Below, one piece after another: positions 17,307 through 25,429 of a stretch of DNA of 54,941 nucleotides. The translations under genes were made by a program, and so were the position numbers. How positions within the stretch are numbered: position 1 is the stretch's first letter; the number at the start of each line of letters is the position of its first letter. The notes under the pieces were generated by a model that saw only the letters and a program-made list of their open reading frames with translations, searched no databases and had not been told where the DNA came from. Source of the DNA: an uncultured Kangiellaceae bacterium. Lineage in GTDB: Bacteria; Pseudomonadota; Gammaproteobacteria; Enterobacterales; Kangiellaceae. The stretch covers positions 1-54,941 of the forward strand of contig CAJQOL010000046.1 of assembly GCA_905479925.1 (NCBI GenBank). Direction: 5' to 3'.

Positions 17307-18461
17307 TTATTTTTTTCTTAAAAACAAGGTGTCGCTCGCGGTAAAAGCGATATCAAACTCCCCTTTCTCCAGAAATTCATCGCCAGCTATTTTGGGACCG
17401 TCGCCAAACGCCCATACATAATCGTCAAGCAAAATCCATCCTCCGCTGATGACCCAAGAGGACCAACATTCAATGTCTTGTTTTACAAATTCGTATCCGT
17501 GATTTCCGTCAATATGCAGTAGCGAAATATGTCCCACTAATGGAATTTTTCCCAATTGTTCGCAGTCTAGCGCTTTCTTATAAGCAGCCTTTTCATAAGT
17601 GGCAACCGCGGATGAGGATATATCTCGGAGATAGCCGGTGTTTTTTAACATAGAGACGCTAGCAACGAAGCCGTTAAATATTTTGTCATCAAAATCACTG
17701 TTTTTAATCGACGGTTCTTTATTTTTGTCTTCTAGCTCCCTATCCAAAATTGATCGGTTATTTAAGATTGCCGCTTTTTCGCCCTGAGATTCGATTTTTT
17801 GTTTGTTCCATGGATCAACACAAACAAGACTCCCTACCGAATGCTCCTGAGCTAACCAACCAAGAGCAAATGCCGAACGCCCAAAATAACTTCCAATTTC
17901 AACCAAATCTCCGTCCGGTACTACCCTCATAATATGGGTTAACATGCTAAGCTTGTTGTCGTCACACTGGCCTGGCACTTGCACAAATTGCTTGTGGAGC
18001 CCGGCGCATTTTCCAATCGATAATCTGTTGCTTACCGAACAATTTGTGCCTAAGTCCAAGTATTCCACAATTTCTTCTGATAGTAGTTTTCGCGCCCACT
18101 TAAAACTTGGCTCAAACTCATTCCAATCTGCAGTAAAAGGGTTAGGCTCGCAGAGTACGAATGAAAATTCTTTGCTCGAGTCGTCAAGCAACTCCTTTAG
18201 ATATAACCACACACCTATATGAGGAGCGTACACATGACTGATTGCATACGTTTCCAATACCCTTCGAAAGCTCGACTCAAAAACAGCTTCGGTAATAAAC
18301 GGCAAAGTAACAAAATTATCCACTGAATAGTCAGCAGCGTTTTTCATTGCAGAGCTAGCCCCTAATACGTTAGCACCTAGTGCCTTCGCGGTTTGAATAA
18401 ACCCGCGACAAACTTCTGGGTCCAACGGAAAAACTAGAACTTGAGTATCATTCAGTTTCAT
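17307..18461 (-). CDS. Class I SAM methyltransferase with an N-terminal pre-ATP-grasp-like domain
   Basis: The protein has 384 residues. The first ~100 (VLVFPLDPEVCRGFIQTAKALGANVLGAS) look like the N-terminal nucleotide-binding fold of carboxylate-ligase-type proteins. The second half has a methyltransferase core, VEIGSYFGRSAFAL, followed by LVCVDPW and a late HIDGNHGYEFVKQDIECW segment, like Methyltransf_24 / TylF-type enzymes. It probably modifies a sugar in the island. The ATG at 18461 was chosen; a GTG at 18476 is possible and has a nearby GGAG. It follows the GT41-like gene by about 25 bp and is probably co-transcribed with it. Confidence 0.72.
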   Translation of the reverse strand: MKLNDTQVLVFPLDPEVCRGFIQTAKALGANVLGASSAMKNAADYSVDNFVTLPFITEAVFESSFRRVLETYAISHVYAPHIGVWLYLKELLDDSSKEFSFVLCEPNPFTADWNEFEPSFKWARKLLSEEIVEYLDLGTNCSVSNRLSIGKCAGLHKQFVQVPGQCDDNKLSMLTHIMRVVPDGDLVEIGSYFGRSAFALGWLAQEHSVGSLVCVDPWNKQKIESQGEKAAILNNRSILDRELEDKNKEPSIKNSDFDDKIFNGFVASVSMLKNTGYLRDISSSAVATYEKAAYKKALDCEQLGKIPLVGHISLLHIDGNHGYEFVKQDIECWSSWVISGGWILLDDYVWAFGDGPKIAGDEFLEKGEFDIAFTASDTLFLRKK

Positions 18462-18485
18462 TGAGCACACTTTCACTCCGTTCGT

Positions 18486-20453
18486 TTATGCATTTGCTAG
18501 CGGCTGGAACGGTACTTCTGTTACTTGAGAATCAGAACTTGTTATTGACGGCGCGTTCTTGTAAGCCCAAAATATAGTCTCCCCTGTAACTCCGACTCCC
18601 TTATTATCAGCTATAGCATCCTCCCTTCTACTATAAACGACAGAACCAAGGTCTATCGCCTTAAGCTCCTTCGAAATAGAATTTCTGTAGTCTTTATCAT
18701 CCACCAATCGAGCAGCTTTTTGCACTAACTGTTCAAAATCATCAGCCGCTAAACTTTCTTCTAGTTGCGGACAATAGCGGCGAATCGAAGCGGTATCTAC
18801 GTGATTAAAAGTTTCCGGCCCGTCAAGAGTCAAAAATGGGATTCCTAATGCAATACAATCAACCGTTGTATTAGCGCCGCCAAATGGAAAAGTTCCAATT
18901 CGAATATCACAATTAGACATAACTGCCATGTAGGCAACATAATCCATATAGGGGTGAACTTTTGACCCTGGCAATTGAGATACAAGTGATAGCTCTATGT
19001 AATCTAACAACACACCTTTCGCTGAAGGAAAAAAATGGAATTCGATTGATGTCTGACATGTCTCAATCAGCGAACGACAAAATTCGATTAGTAATAGGTT
19101 AATTTTCATATACTTGGAAACGATCGCAACCCTTACAATCCCATCCTCTTCTGATAATTTAAGGTCATATGAACCTAGTTCACTCGGATGAGGGTTGAAC
19201 GGTGGATAGCCATCAGCAACGACCATTTTTTCGGTAAAACAGAGAGGATCGGAAACTCCGTCTTTTTCCATCAAGACAAAATCAATTTCCTTTGAACAGC
19301 TGGTCGCAGGGTGTCCCATTGTAAAGCACTGAACGGGCGCCAGTCGCAAGTTCGCCATGATAATGGTCCAAGTACTCATCCCCAAGCTTGGGTAATAAAT
19401 CATATCAAAATCACTATCTCGAATTTGCTCGGCGATATTTTGCATACTAAATTTGCCATAATCGATGTACTGGACTCGGTCCGCTAGCATCGCAACTTGA
19501 GCATCAATACTGTCTTGCGTCGCGACAAAAGTTACGTCAAAATAATCCTTTAATGACGCTAATAGCGGGCCATAACAACGATACATGGCGTGATCGTGTC
19601 GGCAAACTTCGATCAATACTGCTAATTTTGGCCGCTCCTGCTCCGAGTGTCTGCGGCTGGAGGGTTTTACGTCACTGAATAAACCACTGATGATGCTATT
19701 GATACCCATTTTTGCTAAATGCCGATGTTCGTCTACGGCGTAGCTGCAAAACATCCAGGGTTTGTGAATTCCGCCAACAAACTGGTCATATAGCGTCGCC
19801 CCTTCACTTAGAGCATTGAAATTTTGTAAGATGGTACTTCTATTTTGCTCTTGGTGTTGATTAACGGTACAACTATCCCCCGCCATAGACAAAGTAATTG
19901 GTAGTGATAATGTCGTATCCGTTAACAGTACTTGATAAACTTCTACAGGACTGTTCAGTGACACATGCAAATACAAACGTTTCAACATCTGTTCTTGTGA
20001 CGAAAATTGGGTGGAGCTCACTAGGTCAAGTACGTAATTACCGTCTTTTACGTAGGACAACTCATAAATTTTACTTAACCAGTCATGAAAACGACTGACA
20101 TAAAAATACACATCGTCCGTTATCTCCCAGTTAGGAGAGCTAAAAAGAGCGCAACAAGCGGCGGCAAGACGAGTTGCCCAACGACGCTTTCTCCCCATAT
20201 ACTCTTCGCTAGACTCGCCATCTCTGGCGACTAAGGTAAAGGTATTAAAGGTTCGCAAAAGCCTCAACAAATAGTTGACCGCTTTAATGTAATGACCGCC
20301 ATAAACCAACTGTTCGAAGTTTTCAAGAACAAACTCAGTAGAACTACTGATTTCTAAACTGACCTTTTTCTTTGCCAACAGTTTTTTCCCCAACAGTTTT
20401 TTTGATGCTTTCGCTCCATAACTCTTGTTACGCTTTTTCTTCTTATTACTCAT
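18486..20453 (-). CDS. GT41/SPINDLY- or HMW1C-like protein glycosyltransferase
   Basis: The protein has 655 residues. A lysine-rich N-terminus (KKKKRNKS...KKLLGKKLLAKKK) is followed by a helical region. The C-terminal part holds the catalytic pattern of the O-GlcNAc-transferase superfamily: PVQCFTMGHPATS, then CDIRIGTFPFGGANTTVD, then GIPFLTLDGPETFNHVD. Relatives glycosylate proteins directly (O-GlcNAc transferase on Ser/Thr, HMW1C on Asn). The gene sits immediately upstream of, and divergent from, the first flagellin gene, which makes flagellin the natural candidate acceptor. Donor sugar and target are not proven by the sequence. Confidence 0.78.
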   Translation of the reverse strand: MSNKKKKRNKSYGAKASKKLLGKKLLAKKKVSLEISSSTEFVLENFEQLVYGGHYIKAVNYLLRLLRTFNTFTLVARDGESSEEYMGRKRRWATRLAAACCALFSSPNWEITDDVYFYVSRFHDWLSKIYELSYVKDGNYVLDLVSSTQFSSQEQMLKRLYLHVSLNSPVEVYQVLLTDTTLSLPITLSMAGDSCTVNQHQEQNRSTILQNFNALSEGATLYDQFVGGIHKPWMFCSYAVDEHRHLAKMGINSIISGLFSDVKPSSRRHSEQERPKLAVLIEVCRHDHAMYRCYGPLLASLKDYFDVTFVATQDSIDAQVAMLADRVQYIDYGKFSMQNIAEQIRDSDFDMIYYPSLGMSTWTIIMANLRLAPVQCFTMGHPATSCSKEIDFVLMEKDGVSDPLCFTEKMVVADGYPPFNPHPSELGSYDLKLSEEDGIVRVAIVSKYMKINLLLIEFCRSLIETCQTSIEFHFFPSAKGVLLDYIELSLVSQLPGSKVHPYMDYVAYMAVMSNCDIRIGTFPFGGANTTVDCIALGIPFLTLDGPETFNHVDTASIRRYCPQLEESLAADDFEQLVQKAARLVDDKDYRNSISKELKAIDLGSVVYSRREDAIADNKGVGVTGETIFWAYKNAPSITSSDSQVTEVPFQPLANA

Positions 20454-20952
20454 TAGTTATCTACTTTTATAATTTTGTTTAAGATACTTAAGTCGCTACA
20501 GTAATCAAACCAGAAACACCGCTACAATTCAATAACTAATAGAAACCTATTATTTTTGCCCAGCAAGCAGCTGTTTTGATAAGTTTCAGTTACCTATCTT
20601 GCAGTTTGTGAACCCGCGCATAACCAATTAATTAATTGTCAGCAAATAGTGAGCCATGCTGAAAAGCCGTTTTTTAGACATTTGCGGCAATTTATTTCCT
20701 ACTTTTATTAAAGTCGGCATTTTGAGCGTCGATAACCTTGTTGAACGGGGCATCTCAATCCTTTTCACCTTTGCTGATATCTCTCAAATTGATGCAAAGG
20801 CAAATCACCATTCTCAGACGGTTGATTTTTAACCGAAAGATCTATTCTCAGTTTTTCTTTCCCAAAAATATTTTTATTAATAATTTATGCCCATCTCGTT
20901 TTACGATCCTCAAATCGTGCTGTCGATGGACATTTCTTAAGGAGTAAATAAT
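20454..20952 (+). promoter_or_regulatory. Flagellin-1 upstream region and 5' leader
   Basis: This 499-bp gap has no gene. It contains a sigma-28 promoter (20709-20735) and a leader of about 210 nt. Two copies of the heptamer TTCTCAG lie in the leader. The copy at 20811-20817 sits in the loop of an 8-bp stem (20802-20809 with 20820-20828, one bulged T). The copy at 20845-20851 sits inside the larger loop of a GAAAGA/TCTTTC stem. The same heptamer dominates the second flagellin leader. A strong AAGGAG ribosome-binding site precedes the ATG. Confidence 0.7.
20709..20735 (+). promoter_or_regulatory. Sigma-28 (FliA) promoter of flagellin 1
   Basis: TAAA at 20709-20712, exactly 15 bases, then GTCGATAA at 20728-20735. 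This matches the gammaproteobacterial FliA consensus TAAA-N15-GCCGATAA with one difference. Transcription should begin near 20742. Confidence 0.88.
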
Positions 20953-21774
20953 ATGGGAAACGTTATATCGACGAACGTAGCGTCAATCAACGCCCAAAGA
21001 AACCTATTTGGTACCAACAACGGTCTTAGCACCACTTTTCAACGACTTTCGTCTGGTTTTAGAATTAACAGTGCAAAAGATGATGCATCTGGCTTATTCA
21101 TTTCTAACCAGCTTACCTCGCAGATTAACGGGCTAACAATTGCTGCCCGAAATGCCAATGACGCTATTTCGGTAGCTCAAACCGCCGAAGGTGGGATGCA
21201 GGAGATCACTAACCTACTGCAGCGAATGCGTGATATCTCCGTTCAAGCAGCCAGTGGAATTACAGCAGACAGTGGAAACGAGAAAAACGCTCTCAACGCT
21301 GAATTCCAGCAACTTTCCGCTGAAATTACGAGAATAGCAACCCAAACTTCATTCGGTTCAACTTTTCTCTTAGATGGTTCTGTCGCTACCATGGATATTC
21401 AAGTTGGTATAAATTCTGGTGATCAAGTAACGATGACTTTAATTGACATTACCGGATTAACCGCCCTCGCAGGTAACATCAGTACGGTCGCCGGTGCGGG
21501 CAACGCACTGACTGCAATTGATGCTGATATAGTCACTGTAGATAATGGTCGTGCTAGTTTAGGTGCTGTACAAAACCGATTTACTTCAACCATTTCAAAC
21601 CTACAGAATGTTGTAGAAAATACCTCTAGCTCACGATCGCGTATCCGAGATACGGATTTTGCGTTAGAAACCTCCAACTTATCCAAATTCCAGGTGTTGC
21701 AGCAAGCGGGTCTCAACATTTTAGGACAGGCAAACGCCAGTTCTCAAAATGTCCTTTCACTGCTTCAAGGATAG
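20953..21774 (+). CDS. Flagellin (filament subunit) 1
   Basis: The protein has 273 residues. The N-terminal D0/D1 region has the classic pattern (NVASINAQRNL...RLSSGFRINSAKDDASGL), and the C-terminus carries SRIRDTDFALETSNLSKFQVLQQAGLN in the D1/D0 helices. The central variable part is short, so the filament subunit lacks large D2/D3 domains. It is secreted by the flagellar type III apparatus and capped by FliD. It is transcribed from a sigma-28 promoter and ends at a strong terminator (21825-21860). Serine, threonine and several N-x-S/T sites in the central region are potential glycosylation sites for the adjacent island; no specific site can be assigned. Confidence 0.97.
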   Translation: MGNVISTNVASINAQRNLFGTNNGLSTTFQRLSSGFRINSAKDDASGLFISNQLTSQINGLTIAARNANDAISVAQTAEGGMQEITNLLQRMRDISVQAASGITADSGNEKNALNAEFQQLSAEITRIATQTSFGSTFLLDGSVATMDIQVGINSGDQVTMTLIDITGLTALAGNISTVAGAGNALTAIDADIVTVDNGRASLGAVQNRFTSTISNLQNVVENTSSSRSRIRDTDFALETSNLSKFQVLQQAGLNILGQANASSQNVLSLLQG

Positions 21775-21824
21775 AGTAATGACCGCCGAAAACGCCCCTT
21801 CCGTACGACAACTTTAGGTGCAAC

Positions 21825-21860
21825 AACTTAAACCGAAATTATTTTCGGTTTAAGTTTTCC
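21825..21860 (+). terminator. Rho-independent terminator of flagellin 1
   Basis: Arms of 14 bp (21825-21838 and 21843-21856) pair perfectly around a 4-nt loop, followed by a short T-rich stretch. It isolates flagellin 1 from flagellin 2. Confidence 0.88.
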
Positions 21861-21921
21861 TTTAATATCAATAGGATAGGCTTAACACGCCTATTTTTAT
21901 GATTTTATTTACCAACAAAAG

Positions 21922-21948
21922 TAAAGTCCGAATTTTAAGGGCCGATAT
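21922..21948 (+). promoter_or_regulatory. Sigma-28 (FliA) promoter of flagellin 2
   Basis: TAAA at 21922-21925, 15 bases, then GCCGATAT at 21941-21948 (7 of 8 to the FliA -10 consensus). The predicted start near 21955 leaves a leader of roughly 340 nt before the ATG at 22294, unusually long for a flagellin. Confidence 0.88.
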
Positions 21949-21960
21949 CTATATGTGAAC

Positions 21961-22254
21961 GCAAATTGTTCTCAGCAATCTGCAATCAAAAAGAGTTATT
22001 GTTTCTCAGGCGATGATTTTTCAAGATAAGGACAGTTTTTAGCTTTTAAACTAAAAATATCCATTTCAAGAATCACTTCTTCGGAAACACTAATTCAGAT
22101 CGATGAAAGTGTTTCTCAGACAATTTCATCAATCAATTTTAACAAAACGGTCATACAGACCAACGTGGATGAATTTTAGATTTCTCAGATCTAATATTGA
22201 TCTTAATTTTTAAGCACTTTGTAATTTCTCGTTGGAGAAAGGTCTCAGCCTTTT
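21961..22254 (+). promoter_or_regulatory. Array of five hairpins with a shared UUCUCAG/UCUCAG loop in the flagellin-2 leader
   Basis: Five hairpins follow one another in the leader RNA. H1 is 21961-21968 with 21976-21983 (7 pairs, 1 mismatch). H2 is 21991-22002 with 22010-22021 (12 pairs including five G-U). H3 is 22102-22112 with 22120-22130 (10 pairs, 1 mismatch). H4 is 22172-22181 with 22189-22198 (9 pairs, 1 mismatch). H5 is 22237-22242 with 22249-22254 (6 pairs). H1-H4 present exactly TTCTCAG in a 7-nt loop; H5 presents TCTCAG. The stems differ in sequence while the loop is constant. The G-U pairs only work in the plus-strand RNA, pointing to function in the flagellin mRNA. The binding partner is unknown. 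Confidence 0.75.
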
Positions 22255-22293
22255 GAAAACATGTAGAAATATCAAAGGTTTAGGAGATTTATC

Positions 22294-23073
22294 ATGGGTA
22301 ATGTAATACAAACTAACGTTGCATCGTTAGGTGCACAAAAAAGTCTATTTAAAGCTAACACGGGTCTAGCCACCACATTCTCTCGTTTATCATCTGGCTT
22401 TCGTATTAACAGCGCGAAAGACGATGCATCTGGTCTAGTAATTTCCAACGCACTAACAAAAGAAGCGAACGGCTCTAAAGTAGCCCTAAGAAACGCAAAC
22501 GATGGTATTTCATTTGCTCAAATCGCTGACGGCGCATTGAATGAGGTCACCAATATATTGTTGCGAATGCGAGATTTATCTCTATCAGCAACAAGTGGTC
22601 AGACTCCAACAGAAGGTGTCACGGCTCTAAATGCTGAATATGCTGCGCTTACAGCGGAAATTACTCGAATCGGCGCTGATACTACGTTCGGTGGAACCAC
22701 CGTATTTGGTGGAACAGCTGCGGTTGTTGTTGATTCTGCTGGTTCTAGTACGATTTCAGTTGCGCCTTCTGCGATTGCTGCGGTGGGTGGTACGGCGGAT
22801 AATGGTGGTTTGGCTGCTGTTGATGCTGCGATAGCGTTAATTGACGCGGATCGTGGTGCGATTGGTGCAGCGGCAAGTCGATTAACATTTGCCGCAAATA
22901 ATCTAGGTTCTCAAATTGAAAACTCATCAGCTGCGGCGTCTCGTATCAGAGATACAGATTTCGCGGAGGAAACGTCGAATTTGGCGAAATTCCAGGTGTT
23001 GCAGCAGGCCGGTTTCTCCGTATTAGCGCAAGCTAACGCTGGAAGCCAGTCGATATTGTCACTGCTTCAATAA
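22294..23073 (+). CDS. Flagellin (filament subunit) 2
   Basis: The 259-residue protein is strongly similar to flagellin 1 at both ends (NVASLGAQKSL...RLSSGFRINSAKDDASGL and SRIRDTDFAEETSNLAKFQVLQQAG). It differs in a short alanine/glycine/valine-rich centre. It has its own sigma-28 promoter and a long structured leader. The codon use of the central part (GTTGCTGCG-type runs at about 22730-22870) looks different from the flanks, consistent with divergence or recombination after duplication. An AGGAG ribosome-binding site precedes the ATG. Distinct leaders suggest the two filament proteins are produced at different levels or times; this is inference. Confidence 0.97.
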   Translation: MGNVIQTNVASLGAQKSLFKANTGLATTFSRLSSGFRINSAKDDASGLVISNALTKEANGSKVALRNANDGISFAQIADGALNEVTNILLRMRDLSLSATSGQTPTEGVTALNAEYAALTAEITRIGADTTFGGTTVFGGTAAVVVDSAGSSTISVAPSAIAAVGGTADNGGLAAVDAAIALIDADRGAIGAAASRLTFAANNLGSQIENSSAAASRIRDTDFAEETSNLAKFQVLQQAGFSVLAQANAGSQSILSLLQ

Positions 23074-23118
23074 TAGAGAGCACTTAATGAAATTGTTTTT
23101 TAAATTCATTAAGTTAAT

Positions 23119-23150
23119 AGTAAGAGTAGGTTCTAGAACCTACTCTTACT
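23119..23150. terminator. Perfect 32-bp palindrome after flagellin 2 (probable terminator or processing hairpin)
   Basis: Sixteen bases on each side pair without a mismatch around the centre TCTAGA. There is no long T tract, so it may act as a 3' stabilising hairpin or a bidirectional terminator, or bind a dimeric protein as DNA. A weaker CTTAATGAA/TTCATTAAG inverted repeat lies just upstream. Confidence 0.65.
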
Positions 23151-23172
23151 GCGATTATAAAGGGTGATGGCC

Positions 23173-23619
23173 ATGACGATTTATTCATTGTCAAAAAACT
23201 TTCAGGAGATTTCTAATCTTGATGGCGGTAAACCTTTGCCGAGTGAATCGACAACAAGCAGCAACTCAGCAACAAAACTAGAGTCACTAGGTAGTAACAC
23301 TGTAAATAAGGTAAGCGCAGAGTCAACCACTACGTCAGTCAGTGACAACTCGGTCAAGGAACCTCTGCCTAAGGAATCTGTCGATATAGAAGAGCTAGCG
23401 AGTGATATAGAGCCATTGAATCAAAATATCCAGCGGCAACTTCGTTTTCAAGTTGACAGTTCAACGGGTGGGACTGTAATTACCGTTATTGACAAACAAA
23501 ATGATGAGACAATACGACAAATTCCTTCTGAGGAATTATTGGTTTTCTCGAAGCGCGTTAAAGACGTCAATGAAACTATAGACTCAGCAATAGGATTGCT
23601 TTTCAAAAGTGACGCCTAG
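23173..23619 (+). CDS. flaG: FlaG-family flagellar protein
   Basis: The protein has 148 residues from the ATG at 23173, chosen because AAAGGGTG lies at proper spacing upstream; GTG 23164 and ATG 23167 are also possible. The N-terminal half is a serine/threonine-rich linker. The conserved FlaG domain follows (LRFQVDSSTGGTVITVIDKQNDETIRQIPSEE, residues about 90-125). FlaG influences filament length and lies between flagellin and fliD in Vibrio, Pseudomonas and Shewanella, exactly as here. It shares the flagellin-fliD transcriptional neighbourhood but is separated from fliD by a terminator and a sigma-28 promoter. Confidence 0.92.
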   Translation: MTIYSLSKNFQEISNLDGGKPLPSESTTSSNSATKLESLGSNTVNKVSAESTTTSVSDNSVKEPLPKESVDIEELASDIEPLNQNIQRQLRFQVDSSTGGTVITVIDKQNDETIRQIPSEELLVFSKRVKDVNETIDSAIGLLFKSDA

Positions 23620-23666
23620 AATTGATGGCCTAGGCGCACATTGAATTCTATTGTCTGTTTTAAATG

Positions 23667-23700
23667 GTAGCGGTTTCAAACGCCGCTACTTTCTTATTTC
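23667..23700 (+). terminator. Rho-independent terminator after flaG
   Basis: GTAGCGG (23667-23673) pairs with CCGCTAC (23683-23689), followed by a T-rich stretch TTTCTTATTT. Confidence 0.8.
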
Positions 23701-23719
23701 TACTACTTTCTTATTTCTA
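23686..23719 (+). repeat. 17-bp perfect tandem duplication
   Basis: The same 17 bases (CTACTTTCTTATTTCTA) occur twice in direct succession (23686-23702 and 23703-23719), duplicating the terminator's T-rich tail. Probably a slippage product. Confidence 0.85.
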
Positions 23720-23923
23720 CTCAGTCATAATTGTCCATTAGCTATACTTTTCGACATATTGTATGTCTTTATAAAACATTTCTATTCTGGCTTGTTTATT
23801 GCTTATTTTATAGGATTACGTGATACAACTTTGGTATTTCATTGCTTTGTCGAAGGTGAAAAGCATGTTTAATATAACAAGTTATATCTCTGCTAAAATA
23901 GGCCAAATTTTTACATAATATTT

Positions 23924-23950
23924 TAAAGATGGTGATTTTGACGCCGATAA
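23924..23950 (+). promoter_or_regulatory. Sigma-28 (FliA) promoter of fliD
   Basis: TAAA at 23924-23927, exactly 15 bases, then GCCGATAA at 23943-23950: a perfect match to the FliA consensus. It would drive fliD-fliS-fliT-like-GNAT. Confidence 0.92.
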
Positions 23951-24037
23951 CAGTACTACGTTGCTCATTTTGGTTCGTTTTTTAAACAGAACTCTCAAAA
24001 ACAGCCAAATTCAAACCACCGAACAAAGGTTAAGCGT

Positions 24038-25399
24038 ATGGGGTTAGTTACACAAGCAGGAATAGGGTCGGGAATAGATGCGGAGGCAATTATTGATGCC
24101 CTACTCAACGCCGAAAGGTCCCCTAGAGAATCTTCGTTTACGCGGATTGAAATTCAAAGCAATGCCACAATAAGCGGGATTGGTACGCTCAAGTCTTCAC
24201 TGTCGCAATTACAAGATTCAATAGAAAATTTAACTTCCGAAAACTTTAATGCGCGTTCAGCAGCTTCTTCGGATGACACTCAGCTTACCGCTACCGCAAA
24301 TAGCAATTCATCGGTTGGAAACTTTGACGTTACCATTGTTCAAACTGCCAGTATTACAGAATTAAGTTCGGGTACCATTGTTGGTGACTCTAATACTGTG
24401 CTCGGTGATGGAAACCTAACCATTGAGAACGCCAATTTAGACAGTTTCTCAATAGCGGTAGGCGCTACAGACACCTTGGCAGATATCGTTTATGCAATAA
24501 ACAATTCGGTTGATAATATTGGTGTAACCGCAACCTTAGTGAACGGTGATTCCGGAACAAAAATCATATACCGGGGAACGGATACTGGCGCCCTCAATGA
24601 TTTTACCGTAACAAATGATAACGCTAATTTGGCTCAAATATCCGATGGTAATGGCGGCTTATTAAACGTCGATGATACTGCAGATGATGCTGAATTAACC
24701 ATTGCAGGTCTGTCCGTAACCAGTGGTACCAATAAGTTCACCGAGCCAGTACTCGGCGTTGATATTACGCTCGACCCAGATGCCGTTGCTGGCGTGGTTA
24801 ACGTAACCGTCAACAAAGAACCGCAAACGGTAAAAGATAATATTCAACAATTTGTTGATGATTACAACAGCTACATTACAACGGCCAATAAGCTAGGCAA
24901 TGCAACCATTGGCTCACAGGGAGAGTTAGTCGGTGATTCTAACCTAAGAATCGTCACCCGGCAGATCAATAGCGTCGTTTCAACCGTAGTAGCCTCTTCT
25001 CCTACCGGTTTTGATACATTATCCCAAGTTGGAATAACGACTGAACGAGATGGCACCCTATCAATCGATAGCGCGGTTCTGGATGCAAGTTTAGATGCTA
25101 ATTTTGATGCCGTTGGAAATCTATTTTATGCCGCCGACGGAATCGGCACAATCTTAGAAGATGCTATAGACCCCTATACGGAATTTTCTGGTATTCTGGA
25201 TAAGCGAACAGATTCTATGCAAATTATTCTCGATAGGGTTGAGGAAGATCGACTTAGACTGGATGTAAGAATCGACTCATTAGAAATGTCTCTTCGTTCT
25301 AAGTTTGCAGCAATGGATACTTTAGTTTCTCGTTTTAATTTCACTGGTCGATTTTTGGAGCAACAATTTGCTTCATTATCAGGAAACAATGACAAATAA
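24038..25399 (+). CDS. fliD: Flagellar filament cap protein FliD (HAP2)
   Basis: The protein has 453 residues, normal for FliD. The N-terminal FliD_N domain begins GIGSGIDAEAIIDALLNAERSP, with coiled-coil-forming helices. The middle repeats resemble flagellin hook-IN peptides (about residues 120-230). The C-terminal FliD_C helices (about 250-445) end with LRSKFAAMDTLVSRFNFTGRFLEQQFASL. It forms the distal cap that folds flagellin. It has its own perfect sigma-28 promoter and leads the fliD-fliS operon. Confidence 0.97.
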   Translation: MGLVTQAGIGSGIDAEAIIDALLNAERSPRESSFTRIEIQSNATISGIGTLKSSLSQLQDSIENLTSENFNARSAASSDDTQLTATANSNSSVGNFDVTIVQTASITELSSGTIVGDSNTVLGDGNLTIENANLDSFSIAVGATDTLADIVYAINNSVDNIGVTATLVNGDSGTKIIYRGTDTGALNDFTVTNDNANLAQISDGNGGLLNVDDTADDAELTIAGLSVTSGTNKFTEPVLGVDITLDPDAVAGVVNVTVNKEPQTVKDNIQQFVDDYNSYITTANKLGNATIGSQGELVGDSNLRIVTRQINSVVSTVVASSPTGFDTLSQVGITTERDGTLSIDSAVLDASLDANFDAVGNLFYAADGIGTILEDAIDPYTEFSGILDKRTDSMQIILDRVEEDRLRLDVRIDSLEMSLRSKFAAMDTLVSRFNFTGRFLEQQFASLSGNNDK

Positions 25400-25429
25400 C
25401 TCTCTTACAGCTATAAAAAGGATTCTTAA

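Larger units (their letters stand above)
23620..24037 (+). promoter_or_regulatory. flaG-fliD intergenic region
   Basis: This 418-bp gap without a gene contains a terminator (23667-23700), a 17-bp tandem duplication (23686-23719) and the sigma-28 promoter of fliD (23924-23950). A 73-codon ORF at 23651-23872 overlaps the terminator and is not credible. Confidence 0.6.

Noticed and set aside
21961..22254. Hairpin array considered as a CRISPR or attachment-site array
   Set aside because: The common part is only 7 nt, spacing is irregular and the flanking arms differ; the elements are RNA hairpins within a 5' leader, with no Cas or integrase genes nearby.
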